From Pycnococcus provasolii (taxonomy: Eukaryota > Chlorophyta > Pseudoscourfieldiophyceae > Pseudoscourfieldiales): a DNA stretch of 64,000 nt. Location: assembly GCA_049487715.1 (NCBI GenBank), contig CP150557.1, positions 124,001 to 188,000 on the forward strand, written 5' to 3'. Shown here in pieces: positions 1 through 9,409 of this stretch. Position 1 is the stretch's first letter. The number at the start of each line of letters is the position of its first letter. The translations under genes and the position numbers were made by a program. The notes below the pieces were generated by a model. That model saw only the letters and a program-made list of their open reading frames with translations. It had not been told where the DNA came from and did not search any database.

Positions 1-1236
1 GATCCCACTGGGCGGATTAAACTCGCAGTCGGCGTCGTTGCCACCTCGGCCGCAGCCCGCGCCGAACGCCATCCAGTCGAAGAGATCCATTGCCGCGCCA
101 TCCTTCTCGAGCAGGCGATGGTGGATCTTTTTGCCGAACAGGTCCTCGATGATTCCCTCCGTCTCAATCCAGCGCAGTATGTCGTCGCGTTTCAACGCCG
201 TGCGAGTTTGGTACTCCATGTGTGTCACGGAATCCTGCCATGTTACCTGCTCGTCGTATCGAATGGAATTATCTGCCTCCATGCGAATGTCGAACGTTCC
301 CGGTTCGGTTCCAAGTCGCAGCACAACGAACCACTCGGTGTTGTGCCGCACGTATCGCTGGCCCATCTGCGGACCTTTCACCTTCACCTCGTGCGTCGTG
401 CGCTGTGCAAGTCGCTTGATCCATCCGAGCGCGAAGTGCCGCTTGGACAGGCTGTCTGAATTCCAGCAGGCGCGCGCGTACTCGAGCCAAAGGTTGCACA
501 CCTCAGCCTTGCGCTGTCCTGCGATGCGTTCAAGTCCCTCGAAGATGCGCCCAATCTCGTCGATGTGCTTCGGCTGATTCTGATTCTGCCTGTTGTTGTT
601 TGCACCGCCAACGGGAGGCAGCGGCGTGGGCGCTCGGCTCGGGCCTCCGTTTCCACCATCCTGCTGCTGCTTATTCGGGCTCATCGCGGCGACACCCTCC
701 CTGAGCCATGCTATTGCATACTCGATTCCGGTGGTGGTGGCAACCTGTGGGCAGCACGGGCGCAGCGATCGAAGCAGGTCGACCACCTTCTCCACCTTGG
801 TGAATGGCATCCACGGCATAGACGCCATGGCATTCAGCGTTCCCTCGAACAGCTCGAAAGCTTTCGTCTCGAGGGCTGACTGCTGCGAAGCACCACCTGG
901 ACCTGAGCCACTCAGCAGTGCAGGATCGGCGTAGAGGACGCGAAGGATGCTCACACAGGTCATCAGGCTGTCGATATCAGCGCTTTCATTCGCCTGGCGC
1001 AGCTTGTCATTTCCAATGGCAAGTGCGGCATTCGGAACGTCGAGCATGATGGCGAGTTGGGTGATTTGTCGATGGTGTCGCATTTCACCCTTCCACCGGA
1101 TCCGCGCGGCTGCTCGTGCGGCGGCAATGCTCTTCGCGCCGATGCTTCTCTCACGCTGTTGTTGTTGTTGTTGTTGCTGTTGTTGTTGCTGTTGTTGTTG
1201 CTGTTGTTGTTGCTGTTGTTGTTGTTGCTGTTGTTG

Positions 1237-1274
<38 letters not shown>

Positions 1275-1360
1275 TGCCTCCGGTACTCGTGCCTACAACG
1301 CCCGTTTCATCGACGTCTTCGACGTCGTCGTCGTCGGTGTCCGCGTTGACGACGACGGCG

Positions 1361-1398
<38 letters not shown>

Positions 1399-2166
1399 GG
1401 CATCGTCTTCCAAGTCGTCGTCGGCGGCGGCGGCGTCGTCGAGAGACTCGAGCGAGTTGTACGTTCTCTGCTCTCTCTTTCCGAGGTACCACGTCGAGTC
1501 GCGCCTCAGCAGGCTCATTGCTTCTTCTGCGAGCGTCGCGTCAGCCGTGTCGTGCATGCGGTGCGCGATTATCTGCATACATGCTTTAAGTATTCTGAAT
1601 ACGTTCGTGAGCACCTCCTGTTTCTGTGACGTGTACTGCGGCTCGTCGATGGAGCATCCCGGCTGGCCGCAGAGCACCTGCACGGTGAACTTGACGCAGT
1701 CGTTGACGAACGTGACAGAGTCTTCGTACGTCGGGTTCCCTCCTGGGCACCCCGGCGCGTCGTCCGGTTCCGGGTTCAATTCGTGCTTAGCGCGTTCGAG
1801 CGCGTCCGCGACGCAGTGGAAGGTGATTCCCTGTTTGTCAACGTAGTATTTGTGCTTGACGTTATTCCATTCTTGCGGGAGTGGCGACGACGTCGTGGCA
1901 TCTTCTCCGAGTCCGTCAGCGCCAAAGTTGCCTGACGTTCCCCCTGTCCTATCGTTCGCATCACGCACATTCATATTGTCGTTGTTGTTGTTATTGTTAT
2001 TATCAGCAGCGTCTGGCGTCGCTCCGACAGTGAAGAGGTAGTCCACAGCTCGTGACAGGTCATCCGGGTGTGTCGCGAGTGCCGCCAAGCAAGCTTTCTG
2101 GTCAAATCCCATATCCATGAGACTTTGCAGGTGCTGCATGTTCAACGACGACGACGTATTCTGCAT
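1..2166 (-). CDS. UBA-domain protein with polyN and polyQ tracts (C-terminus beyond left edge)
   Basis: The frame is open from the ATG at 2166 to the left edge with no stop, giving at least 722 codons, so the C-terminus is outside the window. Residues 11-46 form a UBA domain: a short helix, the MGF loop at 19-21, and a final helix ending AVDYLF. UBA domains bind ubiquitin. A 13-residue Asn run lies at about 257-269 and a 39-residue Gln run at about 299-337. Both sides of these runs are non-repetitive and look folded, with an aromatic-rich stretch near residue 600 (RYVRHNTEWFVVLRLG). A UBA domain followed by a long helical region is the layout of very large deubiquitinases such as the USP24/USP9X group. 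No catalytic domain is visible here, so that assignment is a guess. The gene is divergent from the EngB gene across a spacer with telomere-like repeats. Confidence 0.75.
1156..1272 (-). repeat. CAG/CAA tract encoding 39 consecutive glutamines
   Basis: Read on the minus strand, every triplet from 1272 down to 1156 is CAA or CAG, in frame with the UBA-domain gene. The CAA/CAG mixture is typical of coding polyQ rather than a pure expanding CAG microsatellite. The 5' end of the tract (1242-1272) is pure CAG, about ten codons, and is the part most likely to vary in length. Confidence 0.95.
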
Positions 2167-2931
2167 GGTATTGGTACCTCTGTGGTTGTGATTGTGATAT
2201 TGAAATCCAGCAGAACCTGGAGTAGTAAGACCACTCGACTGGCGTGAGGCCATACACTGACTAAAAGTGAGACGAGACGAGACCAAAGTACCTTTAGTTA
2301 TGCGAGAGACACACACACGCACACGCAGACACACACGTGCACGCGCAAATAAACTGGAATAGAATGATTCGCAAAAAAAGATGAAGATGGCGCCTCGAGG
2401 GCAGGAAAGAAACCCAGAGCAGGTGTTTCTTTTTGGGGGTCTTCCCAAAAAAGGCACAAATAATGTCTGCTTTATAGGGGCCTGCTTGAGCCTTTCACTG
2501 CCGCCTTCCGTGGAACTGTTCTTTCTTTTTCCTTTTTAGGGGTCAGGGTTTTGCTATTTAGGTTTGTTCAGGGCCTCAATAATGAAGACCTGTTTCGGTT
2601 AGGGTTTCGTCGGGTTAGGGTTAGGGTTAGGGTTTCGTCGGGTTAGGGTTAGGGTTAGGGTTAGGATTAGGATTAGGGTTCGGGTTAGGGTGAGGCATTT
2701 TGACATTTTGTCCTCCTCTTTGGCCCCTTTTTTTCGCCGTTGTGTTTCTTTCTATCCAGGGCTTGCTTTTTGCGCCGCCTCATAATTAGCCTCCGTCTCC
2801 GGATAATTCTCCCGAAGCACTTTTGACTTTTTCGCGTTATCCGTCCGTGTGTCCGTTCGCGCAAGAGTTGCAAAAAGGTTTTATCTGTACTTACTGTATA
2901 CACCTTATTGTGCTGTACGTACAGGTACTGC
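2167..2931. other. Divergent intergenic region between UBA-domain gene and EngB gene
   Basis: No coding frame of note. It holds a (CA)n-like stretch near 2310-2345, A/T-rich and G-rich stretches, and the telomere-like array at 2597-2690. It must contain the promoters of both flanking genes. I see no clear TATA box. Confidence 0.6.
2597..2690 (+). repeat. Interstitial TTAGGG-type array
   Basis: About a dozen GGTTAG/GGATTAG/GGGTTA hexamers, interrupted twice by TTTCGTCGG. The array lies inside the divergent spacer, about 240 bp before the EngB ATG, and coding sequence continues on both sides, so it is not a chromosome end. Confidence 0.9.
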
Positions 2932-4437
2932 ATGGCAATAATGTCTTCTATAGGGCGCATGCATACTAACATGCTCTACAGGAGGCATCCATGTTTATTC
3001 GATTCCAAAAGGTGTGTCTGCGCCACCACGAGTTATCTTATCATGAACAACATGAATGCCGGTGTTGGTGTTGGTTTTCCTCGTTCTCGGGGTGCGGCTG
3101 GTTTCTCACATTCTCTCACAGACACTCCTCCTCCTCATTCTCGTCGTCCTGGTACACCACACGCCACTGTTGGTGGATTTGTGTCCGGTGGTTCTCGTGG
3201 TGGTGCTCACTCTACAACTACAACTCTTTCAGCAACTCTTTCTTTGAAAACTTTCATATGTGGTGGTGGAACCTTCAAGAAGATATTGAAGATTTGTGCT
3301 CGACACAGCCGATTTCTTGTTGGAGATGCTTCGTCACAATCACAATCACACTCGACTCCTTTCCATCGGACTTCTCTTGGTGTTCCAATCATCACAGGCT
3401 CACACGCGCACCAAACGCACGCGCGAATGGTCGCGTCTCGGGCCGCCTCGTCACCTGCGAACGCAAACAACGCGACGCAAAAGAGAAGGAAACCCAAAAA
3501 GAACAGCGGTGGTGGTGGTGGTGGCCCAAGTGGTGGTGGTGGTGGTGGAAAACGTACGATAAAGAAGAAGAGCAATGCACGGCCGAAGCCCGCGCCAACG
3601 CCTCTCCCTTCAACTTCGACCTCAGCTTCCGCGTCCGACGCCAGTGACGTCGACGACGTGCCGTGGGGACGACCGGCGGAACCGTGGGAATCATCGGAAC
3701 CGGTGAAAGCACAACAAGTCACAAAACGAATACACAGGGACTTCGACGCGACGCGTGTGCGCTCAGCAAGATATGTCGTAAGCAGCGTGACGATCGACCA
3801 GTGCCCAAACCCACCGACGCCACCAAACTTCTCGGGGAAGTGGGTAGGCTTCCCTGACTTTGCATTCATAGGAAGAAGCAACGTCGGAAAATCGTCACTC
3901 ATTAACAGCATCACGGGAACCGACGGACTCGCGCTCGTCTCCAAGACGCCGGGGAAAACCAAGGCTATCAACCACTTCCTCATCAACGAGTGCTGGTACC
4001 TCGTCGACTTGCCCGGCTACGGATACGCCAAGACGGTGGGAAGACAAATGCGAGACGTATGGGCCAACTTCACAATGCAGTACTTCCTCGAGAGGCGGTG
4101 TCTCTGCAACGTGTTCGTGCTCATTGACGGAACAGTGCCCACGCAGGAAATCGATCGCCAAGTCGTGACGTGGCTAGCGGACAACGACATACCACACTCG
4201 ATCGTGTTCACGAAGTGTGACAAGAAGAACAAGAAGAGCGGACCGCCCTATTCCCTCAATGTCGAAGCTTTCAAGCGTGACGTGCTAGCCGAGATCTGGG
4301 ACGACGAAGAAAGCATGCCGCAAGTCTTTATCACCAGCTCCGTGTCCAACCAGGGTAAGCAGGCTTTGCTGGGCTACATCAAACGCCTTCGCTCCGTATG
4401 GTCTGGCGCCATTGAGGCGGACTCTTCTGCTGAGTAA
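2932..4437 (+). CDS. EngB/YsxC/YihA-family GTPase, probably organelle-targeted
   Basis: TrmE-Era-EngA-YihA-Septin-like GTPase of the EngB family. Bacterial members act in large ribosomal subunit assembly, and nuclear-encoded algal and plant copies usually serve plastids or mitochondria. Seen: G1 GRSNVGKSS near residue 313, a G2-type Thr in KTPGKT, G3 DLPGYGYA, G4 TKCDKK, and a G5-like ITSS near the end. The GTPase core takes up about the last 200 residues, close to a whole bacterial EngB. It is preceded by roughly 300 residues of low complexity (Gly runs, Lys/Arg patches, Ser/Thr/Ala) fitting a transit peptide plus linker. The start is uncertain: 2932 is the first in-frame ATG, but 2959, 2971, 3043 and 3052 also fit. 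The conserved 3' element starts about 55 bp after the stop. Confidence 0.92.
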   Translation: MAIMSSIGRMHTNMLYRRHPCLFDSKRCVCATTSYLIMNNMNAGVGVGFPRSRGAAGFSHSLTDTPPPHSRRPGTPHATVGGFVSGGSRGGAHSTTTTLSATLSLKTFICGGGTFKKILKICARHSRFLVGDASSQSQSHSTPFHRTSLGVPIITGSHAHQTHARMVASRAASSPANANNATQKRRKPKKNSGGGGGGPSGGGGGGKRTIKKKSNARPKPAPTPLPSTSTSASASDASDVDDVPWGRPAEPWESSEPVKAQQVTKRIHRDFDATRVRSARYVVSSVTIDQCPNPPTPPNFSGKWVGFPDFAFIGRSNVGKSSLINSITGTDGLALVSKTPGKTKAINHFLINECWYLVDLPGYGYAKTVGRQMRDVWANFTMQYFLERRCLCNVFVLIDGTVPTQEIDRQVVTWLADNDIPHSIVFTKCDKKNKKSGPPYSLNVEAFKRDVLAEIWDDEESMPQVFITSSVSNQGKQALLGYIKRLRSVWSGAIEADSSAE

Positions 4438-4491
4438 GATAGGCTTTTCACTGTAACACTGCGATTGCTCAATCAGTGATTGATTGTAGTA

Positions 4492-4535
4492 GTACTTTAC
4501 TTCGTCCAATCGTCGTCCACTCACACCATTCACAT
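4492..4535 (+). promoter_or_regulatory. Conserved 3'-flank element, copy A (after EngB gene)
   Basis: GTACTTTACTTCGTCC, then GTCGTCCACTCACACCATTC. It matches copies after the mitochondrial carrier, cryptochrome/photolyase and CobW-domain genes. Sense orientation relative to the EngB gene, which ends at 4437. Function unknown; a transcript-end signal is one possibility. Confidence 0.55.
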
Positions 4536-4727
4536 GACGCTGGTGATTCGCAAGGGTCTACCAGGCCGCTTTTCGCTTGCGCTTGTTCTTGTCGTCGCCA
4601 TCGCCACCAGCCGCGACCTGACCAAACAACGAAGCATCGGTGAACCCAAAAAAGTGTGTTTTCTTTGCTTTTACGAAAAGTTTTTTTAATTTGTTTTTTT
4701 CTTTGGCGTCGCTTCCTCTCAGACGGG

Positions 4728-6992
4728 CTACGTCGAAAGCATGGCAGTGCTTAACCCCTGCCCTGCATTTGGTTGCTGCATCGACTCGCTCACGTCAAAG
4801 GGGTTGTGCACGGCAACCTCCGTGAACTTCGTCGTGCCATCGCCCTCGCCAAAAGGGAACTGGTTGTTCAGGGTGATATGAGGCTCGCTCATCACCATCG
4901 CGCTCATCACCTTGCTGCGCTCAGCCTGCTTTGCCGTGTCATTCGTGTTGGCCTGCGGCGGAATCGCCGTGGAAGCCATCGCAACAAAACATCTTAGGCA
5001 GCAGTTGCGAAGTGTTTCGAGCTTCTGGACCTCCGACACAAAGCGACTGTTGCTCACGGTGTTCCAGAGGCTCATGAGAGAGCGCAGGCCAACAGGATCG
5101 TCCAGAATCGAAGGAAGGTACTTCACCAACGGGTCCATCACCACCTTGTGTGGTACGCCAGCACTCTGAGCTGCTGCCACAGCCTTGCGGTATAACACAA
5201 GGATCGGAAGAAGCTCAAGGCTGGCAATCATGCGAGACGGCAGGATCGACGGCTCACGGGCAAGCTTGGACGGAAGCGCGGTGATGCGAACACGAAGCGT
5301 GTGCGGGGTTCTGCGCCTGCCAAAAATTCCTCCGCAGCACGCTGGTGGCTCGGCGGTTGATGCTCCAAGCGTCATCGGCGCGCCGATTCGGCCTGTGCAT
5401 AATCTCACGTCGAACATAATGCTCTGACCGGATCCTGGGCGCAGCTGCAGGACTTGCCCCTCGAGATTCACGGTACACCACGCGGTGGTGACCTCGTCCA
5501 CCTGCGCTTGCCTTTTCTTCGCCTCCAACTCCTTTGAAGCACTTGACGGCAGGCTGCCTGGCATGGCACTGGAGTCCGGGCTCACGTTCAGCTCAATGTG
5601 CAGCTTCAGACTTCTCGCCCCGCGTCGCGCATCTGGCGCCGCACGCACGATGAAGCTGGCCATCTGGTTGTTGAATTGCCAGTGCGCCTTCGCCTGCGGA
5701 CTGGGTGTTCGTGCACCAAATCGGCTCGTGGCGGAGGAATTTGAAGCCTGCTGCTGCGCGACAGCCGCCTGCACGTTTCCAACAAAATCGGTGAACGTCT
5801 CGCTCACGCCTGTCTTGTCCATTTTGGTGTCCTGGTAGCAAAGGCACATGCGCGCGATCCTCACCTCCTTGGCGGAGTCAGGAAGGCCAGACGAGGGAAC
5901 ACCGGTCGCATCAACGAGTTGAACCTTGAAGGTGTTCGTGGCCTCGCCGGACATGGGAACGGACTCGAGGTGCATGCCGTCCATAGCCAGCTTCGGCGAG
6001 ATGACACTGCTGAGCGCATTGCGCTTCGTCTTCACGAGGTGCTGGAGCGCGCTCGGCACGACGCCCGGCGCGAGCTGTCCTAGGCTGCTCAAGTACTGGT
6101 GACGATCGGTGCGCATCTTTGAACGGAATTCCTCACCTTTAGTGGGCGGACGTGTGTAGCTAGGCTTCGCCATAGCAGCCGCCTGACTTGCGCTGCGCGG
6201 TGGCGGTCCACCGAAGGCCTGCATGGGCTGCTGCTGCACGACTGGTGGTGCGAACCCTGGGCCAGGCTGGCTCGGTTGGTAGGACGTCGGAATTTGAAGC
6301 GGTGGAATACCTGCACCAGCCGTCGGCGGCGGTGCCTGTGGTTGTAGTTGTGGTTGTGCTGTGCCCGTGGCAGCGATCTCGCCGCTGAGTCCGTAAGCAG
6401 CCGGCGCGGTTTGTGCAGCTGCAAACTCGGCATCCAGTCCATGCGCCGCCTGCTGCGGTTGCTGAGTTGTCGGCGCTGCTGCCGTATGCATTGCGCTCAG
6501 TTCGGTGTCGAGTCCGTGCGCTGCCGGCTGCGCCGAAGCCTGCGGCGGCGCGGCGGCGAGCTCCATTTCCAGGCCATGTCCCGTTGGCGCGGCACCTTGC
6601 ACAGGTGCGAGAGTCCGCGGCGCACCTGTCGAGGGACCCGCTCCTAGCGGCGCGAGTCCGCCCCCGCGTGGCTGCAGCGGCGCGAGTCCTCCTGCGGCTG
6701 ATGGCGGTGCGCCTCCGAGCGGCGCGAGTCCTCCTCCTGGGGCTCCCAGCGGCGCGAGTCCACCGCCACGCGGCTGGCCAGAGAGCGGCGCGAGTCCTCC
6801 TCCTCCTCCTGGTGCACCCGCTCCTCCCAGCGGCGCGAGTCCACCCCCACGCGCGAGTCCTCCCCCCAGGCCAGAGGGAGCGGCGAGGCCAGAGGGAGCG
6901 AGGCCAGAGGGAGCGGCGAGGCCAGAGGGAGCGAGGCCAGAGGCAGACCCACCAGAAAGCGCCGCGAGTTCGGCGGCAAGCCCAGTCGCCAT
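4728..6992 (-). CDS. GLAPLG-repeat protein with beta-rich and helical C-terminal region, function unknown
   Basis: A 754-residue protein starting at the ATG at 6992. The first ~150 residues are made of GLAPLG and GLAAPSG-type repeats. From the N-terminus to about residue 210 there are also five copies of a short motif GLxxE(L/F/I)xA, for example HGLDTELSA and HGLDAEFAA. From about residue 280 the sequence is non-repetitive: a charged segment (KGEEFRSKMR), a probable beta-rich region around 340-600, and a C-terminal helical part with LLPILVLYRKAV and MDPLVKYLPSIL. I do not recognise the family with confidence. The C-terminal pattern faintly recalls nephrocystin-1-like ciliary proteins, but this is only a hint. 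It is convergent with the EngB gene; its upstream side carries a short CCTAACCCTAA motif at 7264-7274. Confidence 0.85.
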   Translation of the reverse strand: MATGLAAELAALSGGSASGLAPSGLAAPSGLAPSGLAAPSGLGGGLARGGGLAPLGGAGAPGGGGGLAPLSGQPRGGGLAPLGAPGGGLAPLGGAPPSAAGGLAPLQPRGGGLAPLGAGPSTGAPRTLAPVQGAAPTGHGLEMELAAAPPQASAQPAAHGLDTELSAMHTAAAPTTQQPQQAAHGLDAEFAAAQTAPAAYGLSGEIAATGTAQPQLQPQAPPPTAGAGIPPLQIPTSYQPSQPGPGFAPPVVQQQPMQAFGGPPPRSASQAAAMAKPSYTRPPTKGEEFRSKMRTDRHQYLSSLGQLAPGVVPSALQHLVKTKRNALSSVISPKLAMDGMHLESVPMSGEATNTFKVQLVDATGVPSSGLPDSAKEVRIARMCLCYQDTKMDKTGVSETFTDFVGNVQAAVAQQQASNSSATSRFGARTPSPQAKAHWQFNNQMASFIVRAAPDARRGARSLKLHIELNVSPDSSAMPGSLPSSASKELEAKKRQAQVDEVTTAWCTVNLEGQVLQLRPGSGQSIMFDVRLCTGRIGAPMTLGASTAEPPACCGGIFGRRRTPHTLRVRITALPSKLAREPSILPSRMIASLELLPILVLYRKAVAAAQSAGVPHKVVMDPLVKYLPSILDDPVGLRSLMSLWNTVSNSRFVSEVQKLETLRNCCLRCFVAMASTAIPPQANTNDTAKQAERSKVMSAMVMSEPHITLNNQFPFGEGDGTTKFTEVAVHNPFDVSESMQQPNAGQGLSTAMLST

Positions 6993-7405
6993 GCTGAAAA
7001 TGTTCCCAGGAGGGTACGTCTGTCGATGAAGTGAAAAGGCAAGGGCGGGGCGCGGAACGGAAACACGAGGTCTCGGGGCGGGCGGGGCAGCAGGGGGAAG
7101 AGGGGAAACTTTCGGGCACAGAGATTCAAACTTGCCTGTCAGGAAAAGCGTGGGGGGGGGAAGGCCTTGGTTCAGATGGTTCAGACAGGTGGGGGCCCGG
7201 ATCTGGACCCCCGCCCCCCCGGCCCCCCCCCGGCCCTCTGCGGCTCTGCCCGGGCCCGGAGAACCTAACCCTAACTCCTAAGGGCTAAGGCTTATGAAGC
7301 CTGCGAGCGCACCACACGACGAAGCTGTTCAAGAAGGTGTTCGGCGTCGCGTACCCGCACCCGTAGTCTGTACTCAGTGCTCGAACTGAAGCGCCTGTCT
7401 TGAGG

Positions 7406-7701
7406 TGTGACGACGTTTGGGACAGTAGGCGTCGTGCGGCGTCCAGTAGCCACGACGCCACTGACGGAGAGAACAAGTAAGGTAGAAGTGTATTCGGTTA
7501 CATGGGGAAGGGAAGGTCGGGGACCCTGGGGAAGGGGACCCGAGGAAGTCGGGACGACCAAGCAAGGTCGACCGAGACCAAGGTGTCTAAGGCTGGGAAG
7601 CCTAAGAACCGTTCACGTGATGTCCAGCCAGGATATCACGTGATCCCGTCTCCATAACGTTATCACCATATATTATTCCGAAGACAATGTATGAAACCCC
7701 A
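7406..7701. repeat. 296-bp direct repeat, copy 1 (LTR-like)
   Basis: Begins TGTGACGACG and ends AAACCCCA. By eye it is identical or nearly identical to 7975-8270. It contains GATATCACGTGATC near its right end. Confidence 0.9.
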
Positions 7702-7974
7702 TGCTTCGTAGAACTTCCTGAAGTCTTTCCGTTGTCCGTTATACTTAGCGTCCTCCGTGCCCAGTGCTTCACGTATGCTCTTAGATATGTTTCTCTCGGC
7801 TGCAAGACGCTTGTCTGCTGCAAGGTACGCAGTGACTCCTTCGTATACTTCGTATACTTCGTCCGACAGTTCTTCTTCTTCGGGCAGTTCTTCTTCTTCG
7901 TTGTTTTGCGTACTTCGCGTGTTCCGGCTTCCACCAGCCATACTTGAGCTTCTCTCCAAGCTTCCACTGATCAG

Positions 7975-8270
7975 TGTGACGACGTTTGGGACAGTAGGCG
8001 TCGTGCGGCGTCCAGTAGCCACGACGCCACTGACGGAGAGAACAAGTAAGGTAGAAGTGTATTCGGTTACATGGGGAAGGGAAGGTCGGGGACCCTGGGG
8101 AAGGGGACCCGAGGAAGTCGGGACGACCAAGCAAGGTCGACCGAGACCAAGGTGTCTAAGGCTGGGAAGCCTAAGAACCGTTCACGTGATGTCCAGCCAG
8201 GATATCACGTGATCCCGTCTCCATAACGTTATCACCATATATTATTCCGAAGACAATGTATGAAACCCCA
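7975..8270. repeat. 296-bp direct repeat, copy 2 (LTR-like)
   Basis: Same start, end and length as the copy at 7406-7701. The sequence beyond either boundary diverges abruptly. Confidence 0.9.
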
Positions 8271-8538
8271 TTGTCCACAAGGGCCAGTTAGGGGTTTGCA
8301 CCACATGAGGTACGCCAGCGCACCATAGTCGCCTTGGCGAACGACTTTTTTATTGCCGCATGGAAGGATTCCGCGCGCTGTGTGTTGTGCACGCCGTACG
8401 TGCGCGCGCCCCATGCTGCTAGGGACGGTGTCTCGTGACATCCCAAACCATTCCGCCTGCGCTTTTCTTCTTCGCAGCACCCTTGTAGTGATTGACTGAT
8501 TGACGAGCCGCTGTCTCAGAACGAAATGTTCTGGTTCT

Positions 8539-8558
8539 GTCTCCAAGAACTTGGAGAC
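8539..8558. repeat. Perfect short palindrome
   Basis: GTCTCCAAG, AA, CTTGGAGAC: 9-bp arms with a 2-nt centre. It could be a protein-binding site or a tight hairpin. No gene context is clear. Confidence 0.7.
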
Positions 8559-9409
8559 GTCTACTTCTTGGACATCGGAGACAACCAACAACAGCTGAAT
8601 TCACCGACGAAGCAAGCGCCGATGGTTAGTACGACGAACAACAAAACGCCGCGCGAGTTGCAGCGCGAGGTGAAAGTCGTCTCGCAGGAGCTCTCCCCTG
8701 ACGAGGCGCAGCGCAAGGCTGCCGGTATGGAGTTTCGCGCTCATAGTTTCTCCCCCGTGCTTTGTTCATCGCGTCCTAGCCTTTGGGGCACCGGCCCGGG
8801 CGCCCGGCTCACAGACGCTATAATTTTTTATCCAACAAGGGTTCCCCATGCATGCGACTTGCAGACTTGTGAAAGACGGACACCAGAAGCCAGAGGGGAG
8901 GGGCGGTCCCCCAAGGGCAATGGAGGGAGGAGGGTAGCTGGTCGACCCTTTTTTTCGCGCCAAGGGTTACGGGTAGGGCAAAGCAAGGCACCGAGGCCGA
9001 ACAGGTGTGTTTCAGCTCCCTCCTAGTAGGAAGGCCTCCGGAGCCGCGGGGTAGAGAGGCGAGACTCTCCAAAGGACAGACAGGACAGTCTCCAAGTGTC
9101 CCCCCCCCCCCATCAGTTAAGTTCGGGTCCCATCAAATCGCTTCCCTCGCGCTTCATCAAATCACGTTCCCGGATTGCGCTCGAAGAACGGCTTAAGCGA
9201 GCGGCCTTGTTGTTCTCGTCTTGTTGGCTTAAGTAGTATATTCGAGACACACTCAGATACACTCGTGTATCAGTATCCGTACTGGGTGCCCCGTGTGTAT
9301 CAAAGCGAGCGAGCGAGCGAGCGAGCGACGTTCGAGACACACTCGTGATACCGTACGGGGCCATCACTTTCTGATATCACCAACCTTGCCCGTGCCCTGA
9401 TTTTTGTGT

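Larger units (their letters stand above)
7406..8270. mobile_element. Possible miniature LTR retrotransposon (two 296-bp direct repeats, 273-bp interior)
   Basis: Two direct repeats of equal length with TG...CA ends flank a 273-bp interior. No reverse transcriptase or integrase is present. On the minus strand the interior and part of a repeat read as an acidic, protein-like stretch (NNEEEELPEEEELSDEVYEV), perhaps a gag remnant. The 5-bp flanks (TGAGG at 7401-7405, TTGTC at 8271-8275) do not match, so there is no clear target-site duplication. I see no convincing primer-binding site or polypurine tract. A TRIM-like element, a recombined remnant, or a simple tandem duplication are all possible. 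Confidence 0.5.
6993..9409. other. Gene-poor intergenic region with duplicated LTR-like segments
   Basis: Nearly 2.4 kb without a gene I can support. It contains a G/C-homopolymer-rich stretch (7150-7260), the LTR-like direct repeats at 7406-7701 and 7975-8270, a perfect short palindrome at 8539-8558, a run of C at 9104-9112, and (GAGC)n at about 9305-9327. Frames such as the plus-strand one from 8526 to 9026 contain short protein-like stretches (RELQREVKVVSQEL), possibly a decayed gene, but no family is recognisable. Confidence 0.6.

Noticed and set aside
947-1846. Plus-strand frame with very long Cys and Leu runs
   Set aside because: It is the antisense of the polyQ/polyN region. The minus-strand frame is open over 2.1 kb with a UBA domain.
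2597-2690. Chromosome end or telomere
   Set aside because: Intact genes continue on both sides and similar arrays occur at several other places.
3207-3986. Minus-strand frame of 259 codons over the EngB gene
   Set aside because: Antisense shadow; the plus strand carries all five GTPase motifs.
7150-7260. rRNA or other structured RNA from G/C-rich sequence
   Set aside because: Homopolymer-like composition only; no recognisable conserved rRNA segment.
8526-9026. Protein-coding gene of 166 codons
   Set aside because: Only a short stretch looks protein-like; the remainder has simple composition and no family. Possibly a relic, not supported as a gene.
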